A stretch of DNA of 64,000 nt from Alloenteromonas sp963588055 (lineage in GTDB: Bacteria > Bacillota_I > Bacilli_A > RFN20 > CAG-826), in the NCBI GenBank assembly GCA_963588055.1, contig CAVAGB010000004.1, positions 34,879 to 98,878 of the forward strand. Reading direction: 5' to 3'. Shown here one piece after another: positions 41,145 through 49,057 of the stretch. A model generated the notes under the pieces. That model had not been told where the DNA came from. It saw only the letters and a list, made by a program, of their open reading frames with translations, and did no database searches. Each line of letters starts with the position of its first letter. The stretch's first letter is position 1. The position numbers were made by a program, and so were the translations under genes.

Positions 41145-42491
41145 TCAAAAAACGCCTTTTTCGATGAGTTTAGCCCTCAGGATGTCGCTTTTTTCGAAAT
41201 CCTTGGCTTCTTTGGACGCATTGTACTCCGCGAAAAGCTTTCTGGCTTCTTCATCAATCAAGGGTTCATCCACCTTGATTCCGAGGGTGAATAGATAGTC
41301 TTTGAGCCGCCCGTAATTTCCTTTGAGCAAAGCGATGTCCAAGGGACGTTTCCTGAGGTTTTGGTTCGCCTCCTTGATCTCCGCGTACAGCACGCTTAGG
41401 GCGTTGGGGGTGTTCAGATCCATGCACAGCTCGTCGTAGAAGGCGTCTTCGTTATCGCCTTTGATGTTGGCTAAATCCACGCCTTCCATCTGAAGTTTTA
41501 TCGATAACTGACGGAAGGCTGAGGAGATTTTCTGATAGGACTTTGTGGCCTCTAATATCGTTTCGTTCGTGAAGGAAAGAGGGGCCCTGTAATGGGCGTT
41601 TAGAACCATCAGGCGGAAAGGCATCCCACCATATTGCTCGATAACGTCCTTGGCAAGGATAACGTTGCCGAGGGATTTCGACATCTTCTCGTTGTCGATG
41701 TTGATGAAACCGTTGTGCAGCCAGTAGCGAGCAAGCTTGTTGTGGTTATGTGCCTCGCTTTGGGCGATTTCGTTCTCGTGGTGGGGGAATTTGAGGTCGA
41801 ATCCGCCGCCATGAATGTCAATGAACCCACCCTGATCTTTGAAGATCGAGGCGATCATGACACAGCATTCGGTGTGCCAGCCGGGCCTGCCCTCGCTCCA
41901 AGGGGTGCTCCACTTGATGCCTTCGTCGGTCTTCTTCCACAAGGCGAAATCCAAAGGGGATTCCTTTTGGGAATTCACCTCGATCCTCGCACCGGAAAGC
42001 AAAGACTCAGGCGTGTTCCCGGAGAGCAGCCCGTAGTCCTTGTCGTTGCTTACCCTGAAATAGACGTCCCCGTTATTCTCGTAGGCGTCCCCGCTTTTGA
42101 CGAGGTCTTCGATATAGGAGATCATCTCCCCCATGTAGACGGTTGGCTTCGGGGTGAAGTCTGGTTGCAAGGCGTTCACTTCGTCGACGACCTCACGGAA
42201 TTCTTTGATGACCCCTTCGGTGAGCTCTTTCTCGCTTATATCAAGCTCCTTAGCGCGTTTGATGATTTTGTCATCGACGTCAGTGTAATTGGAGACGTAG
42301 GTGACCTCATATCCAAGGGAGATGAAAAGCCTTCTCCAAGTGTCGAAGACGATGACCGGGCGCATGTTCCCGATGTGGGGGGAGTTATAGACCGTCGGCC
42401 CGCAGACGTACATCGACACTTTATTGGGGATGAGGGGAGTGAACTCCTCGAGTTTGTTTCCAAGCGAATTGAATAAGGTTACTTTGCGCAT
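41145..42491 (-). CDS. cysS: Cysteinyl-tRNA synthetase
   Basis: 448 residues. Class I synthetase: the HIGH motif appears as SPHIGNMRP (about 38), the zinc ligands as MYVCGPTVYN with later Cys/His in HTECCVM and HHENE, and KMSKSLGN at about 267. Charges tRNA-Cys. TAAGAT at 42498-42503 (minus strand) is only six bases before the ATG, and no T-box leader is present, so regulation by uncharged tRNA-Cys is unlikely. It is divergent from rpmG across 367 bp. Confidence 0.97.
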   Translation of the reverse strand: MRKVTLFNSLGNKLEEFTPLIPNKVSMYVCGPTVYNSPHIGNMRPVIVFDTWRRLFISLGYEVTYVSNYTDVDDKIIKRAKELDISEKELTEGVIKEFREVVDEVNALQPDFTPKPTVYMGEMISYIEDLVKSGDAYENNGDVYFRVSNDKDYGLLSGNTPESLLSGARIEVNSQKESPLDFALWKKTDEGIKWSTPWSEGRPGWHTECCVMIASIFKDQGGFIDIHGGGFDLKFPHHENEIAQSEAHNHNKLARYWLHNGFINIDNEKMSKSLGNVILAKDVIEQYGGMPFRLMVLNAHYRAPLSFTNETILEATKSYQKISSAFRQLSIKLQMEGVDLANIKGDNEDAFYDELCMDLNTPNALSVLYAEIKEANQNLRKRPLDIALLKGNYGRLKDYLFTLGIKVDEPLIDEEARKLFAEYNASKEAKDFEKSDILRAKLIEKGVF

Positions 42492-42858
42492 GGGCCTATC
42501 TTACCATCACTTGCTCTTTCCTTGATTGGTTTCTTTGCCTTTGGCAAAAGATTAGTGGTTGGAATTGATGCCTGCTTTCTGAAAACCTTGGTTTTGCAAT
42601 GCATGAAAAACCCTGCAATTTGAAGCTTTTAATGGGTTTTTGCGGGGTTATTCTCATAAGGATCGATGCCAGGCGGAAGCGCTGTGCTTAGACCAATCAT
42701 TGCAAATCTCGGTTCGCGCATTTCTCGCTGCAGCGGTTTAGGGCTCACCCCAAAGGGGCAGTGGATGCTCTTGAGCGACCTACCATTTTAAATGGTAATG
42801 CTTGACTCGCTTGAACTTGCGTTTTATCCTTTGCAGGCTGAAAGCTGAATGATGGTTT
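42492..42858. other. Gap between cysS and rpmG with promoter and palindrome
   Basis: Holds a perfect palindrome with 8-bp arms TACCATTT / AAATGGTA and one central base (42781-42797), then a likely rpmG promoter (TTGACT 42802-42807, weak -10 TTATCC about 42824). Further left is a long imperfect stem AACCCTGCA / TGCGGGGTT (about 42610-42650) and a short CCCC-AAA-GGGG hairpin. I looked for tRNA, 4.5S RNA and T-box features and found none. Confidence 0.5.
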
Positions 42859-43008
42859 ATGGGAAGGGAAAAGGTTTTTTTAATCTGCTCTGAATGCTTG
42901 GCCAGGAATTATACTGTAACCAAGCGGAAGGACTCGTCCACCCGTCTCAGCTTCAACAAGTTCTGCCCGCACTGCGGGAAGCACACGCTTCACAAAGAAA
43001 GCAAGTAA
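42859..43008 (+). CDS. rpmG: 50S ribosomal protein L33
   Basis: 49 residues: starts MGREKVFLICSECLARNY and has the zinc-type cysteine pairs C-x2-C (CSEC) and C-x2-C (CPHC), followed by the usual K-H-T-x-H-K-E end. It is the zinc-binding (C+) form of L33. It lies 13 bp before secE, the conserved rpmG-secE-nusG order. There is no strong ribosome site (AATG/GATGG region). Confidence 0.95.
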   Translation: MGREKVFLICSECLARNYTVTKRKDSSTRLSFNKFCPHCGKHTLHKESK

Positions 43009-43021
43009 GGAGGAAAGGCAA

Positions 43022-43219
43022 ATGACCCCGCCTGGAAAGTACATCAAAGAAGTCGGCAAGGAAGCCAAACGCGTCCGCTGGCCGAAAAGAGACCAGCTCA
43101 TCCCGATGATCATCGTCGTGATCGCCATTTCGCTTTTCGCCGCGATCTTCCTTTCTTTGGAGGATTTAACCGCGGCCTCGATGATCAACCAGCTCAAGAC
43201 CGCTTTCGGAGGTAATTAA
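43022..43219 (+). CDS. secE: Preprotein translocase subunit SecE
   Basis: 65 residues, short single-span form. The amphipathic helix YIKEVGKEAKRVRWPKRDQL is the SecE signature, followed by one membrane span (MIIVVIAISLFAAIFL). It clamps SecY in the membrane. AGGAGG-type site (43008-43015) precedes ATG; nusG starts two bases after the stop. Confidence 0.96.
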   Translation: MTPPGKYIKEVGKEAKRVRWPKRDQLIPMIIVVIAISLFAAIFLSLEDLTAASMINQLKTAFGGN

Positions 43220-43221
43220 TT

Positions 43222-43812
43222 ATGGCTAGCAACATCGGCGAAAAACATTGGTACATCGTCACCACCTACTCCATGCACGAGGCGAAGACCGCTGAGAATC
43301 TTCGCAAACGCATCGAGACCATGAACATGCAGGATTACATCATGCGCGTTCTGGTCGCTGAGCAAGAAGTCCAGGTCCTTGATAAGAATGGGCTCCCCGC
43401 GACCGTCAAAGACAAAGAGACCGGGGAAATCAAACCCAAGACCAAGATGAAGAACCTTTATCCTGGCTATATCTTCATCGAAATGGTCATGACGGACGAA
43501 TCCTGGTACATCGTCCGTAACACCCCAGGGGTCACCGGCATCGTCGGTTCCTCCGGCGGCGGACAGAAACCCGCCCCGGTCGCCCGCGAGGCGATCGAAC
43601 CCGTCCTCAAGAGAATGAACATCATTGATGAGGATATGTACGCCCGCTATGCCGTCGGCGATCAGGTCCGCATCATCCACGGCGCTTTCGAAGGGACGGA
43701 AGGAACCATCACCTTCATCGACAAGGATACCCACGCCGTTCGCATCGAGACCACCTTCTTCGGACGCGTCACTCCCGTCGACGTCGAATTCTCTGAAATC
43801 GAGAAGATCTGA
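43222..43812 (+). CDS. nusG: Transcription termination/antitermination factor NusG
   Basis: 196 residues. The NGN domain begins KHWYIVTTYSMHEAKTAENL, with a 30-residue insertion-like stretch after the first strand (VLDKNGLPATVKDKETGEIKPKTKMKN), and YPGYIFIEMVM follows. The KOW domain is at about 140-196 (YAVGDQVRIIHGAFEGTEGTI). Binds RNA polymerase and affects elongation and pausing. Ends at a terminator; the usual next gene rplK is 7.9 kb away. Confidence 0.96.
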   Translation: MASNIGEKHWYIVTTYSMHEAKTAENLRKRIETMNMQDYIMRVLVAEQEVQVLDKNGLPATVKDKETGEIKPKTKMKNLYPGYIFIEMVMTDESWYIVRNTPGVTGIVGSSGGGQKPAPVAREAIEPVLKRMNIIDEDMYARYAVGDQVRIIHGAFEGTEGTITFIDKDTHAVRIETTFFGRVTPVDVEFSEIEKI

Positions 43813-43828
43813 TCATCCGTTCGAATTT

Positions 43829-43854
43829 GGGCCTCCGGAAAGGGGCCCTTTTTT
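43829..43854 (+). terminator. nusG terminator
   Basis: Stem GGGCCTC / GGGGCCC with a 6-base loop (43829-43848) followed by six T. It closes the rpmG-secE-nusG transcript before the accessory block. Confidence 0.9.
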
Positions 43855-43904
43855 GATGCGCGCATCAAATGCCGACAGCCATTTGACAATCACAAGCACA
43901 TGGA

Positions 43905-43990
43905 TTGTCTCGTCGACAAGACAAAAACAGCACAATATTGTCTTGCTGGGAAGACAAAAAGACTATAAAATTGTCTTGTCGATAAGACGA
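43905..43990. repeat. Three 20-bp dyads at exact 33-bp period, upstream of DUF4143 gene
   Basis: TTGTCT...AAGAC(A/G)A dyads start at 43905, 43938 and 43971, each 20 bp with inverted TTGTCT/AGACAA arms. A -10-like TATAAA (43964-43969) lies between the second and third. The same dyad occurs twice more after the gene (45289-45341), also 33 bp apart. This looks like an operator or iteron array specific to this gene. Confidence 0.85.
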
Positions 43991-44001
43991 GGATCTACGC
44001 T

Positions 44002-45267
44002 ATGGATAAAGAACTCTTGAGACAAATCATCATCGATCATAAGGAATCCTACCTTTTCAACCCGCTCATTGAGAGGGAAAAAGAATTGGAGGCAAACCTC
44101 AATTACTGCTTTGTCGGGCTTAGAAGATCGGGCAAGTCCTACATGATGTTTCAACTCATAAACCAACTCTTGTCCGAAGGCGTCCCCATGTCCTCGATTG
44201 TCTATCTCAATTTTGAAGATGAAAGATTGATTGGTACCACCAAGGACGATCTGAACACGGTTCTTGAGTTGGGCTTGGCTTTTGCTGGTGAAGGGAATAA
44301 GCCCCATTTCTTCCTCGATGAGATTCAGAATGTGGACGGGTGGGAGAAATTCGCGCGTCGCCTTGCGGATACCAAGTATCACGTCTGCATCACCGGCAGC
44401 AACAGCAAGATGCTGAGCGGCGAAATAGCTTCAACTCTTGGAGGCCGTTTCCTCGTGGAAGAGATTTATCCCTACTCTTTCCCTGAATATCTCTGCGCCC
44501 TTGGAAAAAAAGCTCCGGAAGGAACCTTGTCGACTAAGGAAAGCGCGGCGATGATGTCCATCTATTCTGATTACGCCAAATACGGCGCCTTCCCTGAACT
44601 CGTCACCATCAAGAACAAAATCGACTATCTCCGCAGCGTGTATCAGACGATTTATCTAGGTGATATCGTCGCCCACAACCATGTTGAGAATCCATTCGCG
44701 ATGCGGCTTATCCTCAAGAAGCTGGGCGAAAGCGTGGGGAGGCCCCTCTCCTTCACCCGAATCACCAACATCGTGAAAAGCGCAGGATTGGCCATTGGAA
44801 AGCAAACGGTGATCAATTACCTCGGGTACGCCGTTGATTCTTACCTTGTCTTCGCCATCCAAAACTATATGGGCAAGCTCGTGGATAAAGAAACCTCCCC
44901 CAAGTACTATTTCGGGGACTCCGGCCTTTTGAATCTCCTCTCGCTCGACTGCGAATCGGCGCAGTTGGAGAATTTAGTCGCCATCGAATTGCTTCGCCGC
45001 TATGGCAATGATAACGTCTTCTATTTCAGCGATAAAGCGGAAGTGGATTTCTATCTTCCCGAGGAGAAACTCGCCATTCAAGTCAGCCTCAGAGCTCTAA
45101 ACGACCTCGAAACCAAGGAAAGGGAACTCGGTGCCTTTGCGAAACTGAAGAATTTCATCCCGGACGTCAATTGCCTCTTGCTTACCAACGCGGAGGAGGA
45201 TGCCGTGGATTACCAAGGCATCGAAGTCCGCGTCTTGCCTGTTTGGAAATTCTTGCTCGGCAAGTGA
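44002..45267 (+). CDS. AAA-type ATPase with DUF4143 C-terminus
   Basis: 421 residues. Walker A FVGLRRSGKSYMM (about 36-48), Walker B FFLDEIQNVDGWEKF (about 103), sensor-like ITGSNSKML, then DUF4143 (about 215-380) ending in a PD-(D/E)XK-like strand pair (EVDFYLPEEKLAIQVS). These ATPases are common, often in many divergent copies per genome, and have no settled function. The C-terminal fold suggests nucleic-acid work, but this is inference. GAGG at 43989-43992 serves as ribosome site and overlaps the third dyad. It lies inside the normally unbroken nusG-rplK segment. Confidence 0.85.
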   Translation: MDKELLRQIIIDHKESYLFNPLIEREKELEANLNYCFVGLRRSGKSYMMFQLINQLLSEGVPMSSIVYLNFEDERLIGTTKDDLNTVLELGLAFAGEGNKPHFFLDEIQNVDGWEKFARRLADTKYHVCITGSNSKMLSGEIASTLGGRFLVEEIYPYSFPEYLCALGKKAPEGTLSTKESAAMMSIYSDYAKYGAFPELVTIKNKIDYLRSVYQTIYLGDIVAHNHVENPFAMRLILKKLGESVGRPLSFTRITNIVKSAGLAIGKQTVINYLGYAVDSYLVFAIQNYMGKLVDKETSPKYYFGDSGLLNLLSLDCESAQLENLVAIELLRRYGNDNVFYFSDKAEVDFYLPEEKLAIQVSLRALNDLETKERELGAFAKLKNFIPDVNCLLLTNAEEDAVDYQGIEVRVLPVWKFLLGK

Positions 45268-45288
45268 GCGAACATGTAGGAATCAGTT

Positions 45289-45341
45289 TTGTCTTGTTTC
45301 CGAGACAAAAATAGAATTGCGTTGTCTCGACAACAAGACAG
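45289..45341. repeat. Two 20-bp dyads, 33-bp period, downstream of DUF4143 gene
   Basis: TTGTCT-type dyads start at 45289 and 45322, with the same arms and the same 33-bp phase as the upstream array. They lie 21 bp after the stop codon and about 65 bp before the mgtC -10 box. Confidence 0.85.
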
Positions 45342-45404
45342 CGACTCTGTAGATGCGCCTCTCTTTGGCTGTTAACTCGATAAGTAATCGGGTTTTCTTT
45401 CCGC

Positions 45405-45431
45405 TATAATTTGCTCAAGGCAGGTAACTTT
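45405..45431 (+). promoter_or_regulatory. mgtC -10 box and ribosome site
   Basis: TATAAT (45405-45410) is followed by AAGGCAGG and the ATG at 45432. The short leader leaves no room for a magnesium riboswitch. Confidence 0.5.
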
Positions 45432-46205
45432 ATGGACCAGTTCATCGTTTCTTTGGCTTACAAGTACAACGGCTGGGGGCTCGCCCTCTATATCCTCGTC
45501 GTCACGCTCATCGCCGGATTCCTAGCTGGAGTCATCGGCATCGAACGCGAGATGAAAGGGCAGGCCGCGGGGCTACGCACCCACGTCCTTCTTTCGGTGG
45601 GCTGCACTCTTCTGATGGTGATCTCGATCTTCGGCATCGGCATCGCCTCTGGACAGATCGATCTCTCCGAGGGCTCGATCAATAACAATCTCCTTTCTTA
45701 TGACACCTCCCGCATCGCCGCGGGCATCATCGCGGGCATCGGCTTCGTCTGCGCCGGCACGATCATCCGCACGGGCCTTTCGGTCAAAGGACTTACGACC
45801 GCCGCGACCTTATGGGTGTGCGCCGGCATCGGCATGGCCTGCGGCACGGGCCTCGTCTTGGAAGCGATCGTGGTTGCCGCTGTGACGATGATCTTGCTTA
45901 TTGGGCTTCTTTATATCGAAAAAGCCCTTGGCAAAAGCAGCCCTCAGGTCACCATCACGGTTCAGAAGAACGTCACGATGGTGAGGGACATCCGCCAGCA
46001 GGCCGACGCCAATGGCTTGGTCGTCAAGAACATCGGCACGCACATTAAGAAATTAGAAAACGGCGAGGAAGCCCTCGCCATCAACGTCCTTTTCGCCCTT
46101 CAAAGCGGCCAAGCCGCCTTGGAGGAATTCTGCGAATCCTTCTCTAGCCGCGAGGACGTGATTTCATTAGAGAAGCACCATTTCAAAAACCCGGTGGGGG
46201 AATGA
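45432..46205 (+). CDS. mgtC: MgtC/SapB-family membrane protein
   Basis: 257 residues. Five spans in the first ~150 residues with the family motifs AGVIGIEREMKGQAAGLRTH (about 35-55) and RIAAGIIAGIGFVCAGTIIR, GLTTAATLWVCAGIGMA. A cytoplasmic ACT-like C-terminal domain follows (about 170-257). MgtC-type proteins are linked to Mg limitation and ATP-synthase control; many gut copies have no known role. I chose ATG 45432 over an in-frame TTG at 45411. The downstream gene is convergent with one base between. Confidence 0.85.
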   Translation: MDQFIVSLAYKYNGWGLALYILVVTLIAGFLAGVIGIEREMKGQAAGLRTHVLLSVGCTLLMVISIFGIGIASGQIDLSEGSINNNLLSYDTSRIAAGIIAGIGFVCAGTIIRTGLSVKGLTTAATLWVCAGIGMACGTGLVLEAIVVAAVTMILLIGLLYIEKALGKSSPQVTITVQKNVTMVRDIRQQADANGLVVKNIGTHIKKLENGEEALAINVLFALQSGQAALEEFCESFSSREDVISLEKHHFKNPVGE

Positions 46206-46206
46206 A

Positions 46207-46800
46207 TCAGTCGCCGATTTCGGCGCGTATCTTTTCGAATTCCTCCTCGACGGAGGTGAAGTAAGCGTGGGAAGAGAGCTCGATGAAGTTCGCCCCGTAA
46301 TGGGCTTTGAAAACGCGTTCGAAGGTGCGGGTGAAGTTGAGGAAGACGATTTCCGCCGTCCTTAAGCTCGCGCATTCTTTGTTTTGCTCGGAAAGAAGGG
46401 AGACGATCGCATCGATCGTGGCGAAGGCTAATAGCCCCGCCTCGTCGCTGAGCGCATGGGCGAGTTCCGGCTCGCTGGGGAGGATCCAGTTGTAGTAATC
46501 GCGGAAGGGGGTCCCGCCTTTCTCATAGGTCTCTTTGTCCATGCAAAGCCTGAGGGAGGTGGCTTTCTGGGAGAGCGACTTTGCGTCGTAGGCGTCTAAT
46601 AGATCATCGTATACGGCGCGCGTGATGTCGCTTCCCGCATCCTCTTCCGCGAAGAGGCTGTCGAAAAGATAGGAGGCGGCGCCCAAAATGTTGAGCGCCT
46701 CGTTGCGCGTGGCTTTCTGGACGTCCATCCTAAGCCAAGAGGAAGAGGCATAATCGAAGGCGTCTACGAGCTGTTCGTAGCAATCAAGGGCTTGTTTCAT
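46207..46800 (-). CDS. Hypothetical 197-residue helical protein
   Basis: Mostly helical, acidic, with no membrane segment or recognised motif; it begins MKQALDCYEQLVDAFDYASS. No family recognised. I chose ATG 46800 because TAGAAT (46808-46813 on the minus strand) is seven bases upstream; the longer frame from 46824 would start before the -10 box. Divergent from the phosphodiesterase gene across 44 bp, and both look leaderless. Confidence 0.6.
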   Translation of the reverse strand: MKQALDCYEQLVDAFDYASSSWLRMDVQKATRNEALNILGAASYLFDSLFAEEDAGSDITRAVYDDLLDAYDAKSLSQKATSLRLCMDKETYEKGGTPFRDYYNWILPSEPELAHALSDEAGLLAFATIDAIVSLLSEQNKECASLRTAEIVFLNFTRTFERVFKAHYGANFIELSSHAYFTSVEEEFEKIRAEIGD

Positions 46801-46832
46801 GCCAATTATTCTAATGGCTTTCACGGCGCGCT

Positions 46833-46844
46833 TATAATGGTTTT
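46833..46844 (+). promoter_or_regulatory. Leaderless promoter of the 46845 gene
   Basis: TATAAT (46833-46838) is followed by six bases, then GTG 46845. The opposite-strand TAGAAT (46808-46813) serves the divergent gene, so both promoters lie within 44 bp. Confidence 0.55.
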
Positions 46845-47378
46845 GTGAAGTATCTCATCGCTAGCGACATCCATGGCTCGGAATTAGGCGGGCTCCGTTT
46901 GAAGGAAGCTCTGTCCAGGGAGAAGCCAGACTGCCTTCTTTTGCTTGGAGACCTGCTCCATGGCGCTTACGATCCAGACCCTGGCTTTATCGTCGACCTT
47001 ATCAAAGGGCTTTCGATCGGCGTCCTCGCCGTCTGCGGCAACTGCGATGACCCTTATGGGGACGCGGAGGCCTTAGGCGTTGAGCTGCCTGAGCAAAGGG
47101 AGCTTGACTTCCTTGGATGCAGAATCTATATGCAGCATCGCCCGTTCTATTCTTCCTTTGGAAAAGGGGCGATTCTGCTCAACGGCCATACCCATAGGAA
47201 GACTCTTTACGAAGAGGATGGAGTGATCCATTGCAACCCCGGTTCCATCGCTTTGCCTAGGGATGGAATTCCCTCTTACGCGACCCTTGATGAAACGTCT
47301 CTTGCTTTAGTGGATGCGAATAACGGCCTTCCTATTTCAAAAATGCCGATAAACTCGGCAAAATCAATTTCAAAATAG
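46845..47378 (+). CDS. YfcE/MJ0936-type metallophosphoesterase
   Basis: 177 residues with a GTG start. Calcineurin-like motifs: D-x-H in ASDIHGSELGG (about 6), GDLLHG (about 32), GNCDD (about 62), and the late NGHTHRKT and HCNPGSIALPRDG (about 120-145). YfcE enzymes cleave phosphodiesters in vitro; the physiological substrate is unknown. Its stop codon lies inside the first repeat unit of the following ATPase gene. Confidence 0.88.
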   Translation: MKYLIASDIHGSELGGLRLKEALSREKPDCLLLLGDLLHGAYDPDPGFIVDLIKGLSIGVLAVCGNCDDPYGDAEALGVELPEQRELDFLGCRIYMQHRPFYSSFGKGAILLNGHTHRKTLYEEDGVIHCNPGSIALPRDGIPSYATLDETSLALVDANNGLPISKMPINSAKSISK

Positions 47379-47496
47379 GCTTATATCTGACCAAAACAAG
47401 GTAAAAAAGACAAGTTTTGGTCTCATATAACCCCATTTTTCTTGCTTATATCTGACCAAAACATTATTATTTTGGTGTCTTTTGGTCAGTTATAAG
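47379..47496. repeat. Two composite 65-bp repeat units upstream of DUF234 gene
   Basis: GACCAAAA (47389-47396 and 47454-47461) and inverted TTTTGGTC (47415-47422 and 47480-47487) repeat with an exact 65-bp step. A 20-base segment GCTTATATCTGACCAAAACA is identical in both units. The last arm runs into the ribosome site (AAGGAGG, 47494-47500), so a bound protein could block both transcription and translation. Confidence 0.85.
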
Positions 47497-47509
47497 GAGG
47501 TTTTAACCC

Positions 47510-48937
47510 ATGGAACAACCTAACTTGATCGGCAGGAAAACCGAGTTGAAGATCCTTGATTCGCTTGTCGAATCCAAAAAGCCGGAGTTTGTGGTGCTCT
47601 ATGGCAGAAGGAGGGTTGGGAAGACCTTTCTCGTCAAGCAGTTCTTCTCTGGGCGGTTCTCTTTTTATTCCACTGGGGTGATCTCTGGTTCTAGGGAAGA
47701 CAAACTCAACGGGTTTCATTCTTCTTTGAAACGATACGGGTGCACGGAGAAAAAGCCCCCGGTGAATTGGTTCGAAGCCTTTGATAGGCTCCGCGACCTC
47801 TTGGAGAAGCCTTATTGCTACCGCGAAGGGAGAAACCAGAAGAGGGTCGTTTTCCTGGATGAGCTTCCTTGGATGGATTCCCGCCGATCCGACTTCAAAG
47901 CGGCCTTCGACTTCTTTTGGAACACCTATGGCTCCACCCAAAGCGACCTCATCCTCCTCGTCTGCGGCAGCGCGACCTCCTGGATCATCAACAACATCGT
48001 CAAAGACACCGGCGGCTTCTATAACCGCCTGACAAATCAGATCCACCTCATGCCTTTCCATTTGAAGGAATGCAAAGCCTTCTGCCTAAAAAAAGGATTG
48101 AGCCTGAAGGATGAGCAGATTCTTCGTGGCTACATGGTTTTTGGGGGCATCCCCTATTATTGGGACCTTCTCAACCCGGCCTTGAGCTTGGATCAGAACA
48201 TCCAGAACCTATGCTTTGAGGAGACTGGGCAGCTCCGTTACGAATACGGTGCCCTGTTCCATTCCCTTTTCTCCTCCAAAGGGGAACACCGCGCCGTGAT
48301 AGAGACCCTTGCGAAGAAGAAGGACGGGGTGCTGCGGAACGATTTCCTAAAAGAAAGCGAAATCAGGGGAGGGAGACAATTGACCGAGACCCTTGAGGAG
48401 CTTGAGCAATGCGGTTTCATCCGCAAATACCGGAACCAGAAGACCGCGAAATCGAACCCTTTCTACCAAATCATCGACCCCTTCGTCCGCTTCGCGATCA
48501 CCTTTCTTAACGACGGGAAGATCGATTCTTGGATGAAATACATCGGGAAGGCCTCTTATTTTGCCTGGACAGGCAATTCTTTCGAGCTTCTTTGCCTCAA
48601 CCACATCAAGGAAATCAAAGAGGCTTTGTCGATCGGGGGAGTGGATACCAGGGAATATTCCTTCCGCAGCAAAATGTCCTCACCGGGCGCTCAGATCGAT
48701 CTTTGCATCGATCGGGCGGACGGGATCATCGACATATGCGAGATGAAATACACGGAGGATCCCTTCCTCTTGGACGAGAGCTATTTGAATAATCTGCGGA
48801 ACAAAATCTCCGTTTTCCGCGAGGAGACCAAAACGGATGCGGCGGTCCATCTGGTCATAATTTCCGCAAGAGGAATCAAAGGCAAAAAGCCTGACGGCCT
48901 CGTGACAATCGTCCTAGACAAAGAAATATTCTTCTAA
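47510..48937 (+). CDS. Archaeal-type AAA ATPase with DUF234 C-terminus
   Basis: 475 residues. Walker A VVLYGRRRVGKTFLVKQF (about 28-42), Walker B VVFLDELPWMDS (about 119), sensor LLVCGSATSWI, a winged-helix middle (GILRNDFLKESEIRGGRQLTETLEELEQCGF-like, split by my reading), and a DUF234 nuclease-like end with GAQIDLCIDRADGIIDICEMKYT (about 390-412), a PD-(D/E)XK pattern D...ExK. Function is not established for the family. Strong ribosome site AAGGAGG. It starts inside its own repeat array and is separated from the DUF4143 gene by three unrelated genes. Confidence 0.82.
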   Translation: MEQPNLIGRKTELKILDSLVESKKPEFVVLYGRRRVGKTFLVKQFFSGRFSFYSTGVISGSREDKLNGFHSSLKRYGCTEKKPPVNWFEAFDRLRDLLEKPYCYREGRNQKRVVFLDELPWMDSRRSDFKAAFDFFWNTYGSTQSDLILLVCGSATSWIINNIVKDTGGFYNRLTNQIHLMPFHLKECKAFCLKKGLSLKDEQILRGYMVFGGIPYYWDLLNPALSLDQNIQNLCFEETGQLRYEYGALFHSLFSSKGEHRAVIETLAKKKDGVLRNDFLKESEIRGGRQLTETLEELEQCGFIRKYRNQKTAKSNPFYQIIDPFVRFAITFLNDGKIDSWMKYIGKASYFAWTGNSFELLCLNHIKEIKEALSIGGVDTREYSFRSKMSSPGAQIDLCIDRADGIIDICEMKYTEDPFLLDESYLNNLRNKISVFREETKTDAAVHLVIISARGIKGKKPDGLVTIVLDKEIFF

Positions 48938-48959
48938 TGGATGGGCTGGGCGTCCACAG

Positions 48960-49045
48960 AATATGAACAATTTTTCATATTTCTATTGCCTTGCATTTTC
49001 CTGCCTGTATAATCGGCCTTGTAAATATGAAGCAACATTCATATT
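48960..49045 (+). promoter_or_regulatory. ArsR-zntA promoter with two operator dyads
   Basis: Perfect AATATGAA-N6-TTCATATT dyads lie at 48960-48981 and 49024-49045. Between them are TTGCCT (48986-48991), a 16-base spacer and TATAAT (49008-49013). The dyads match the ArsR/SmtB-family operator type and flank the promoter, so repressor would block polymerase until Zn or Cd binds. Confidence 0.85.
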
Positions 49046-49057
49046 AAGGAGTGAATT

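Noticed and set aside
42504..42780. Structured RNA (4.5S RNA, T-box or tRNA-Trp) upstream of rpmG/cysS
   Set aside because: No GGAAG-loop of SRP RNA, no T-box sequence and no cloverleaf could be built; only simple hairpins remain.
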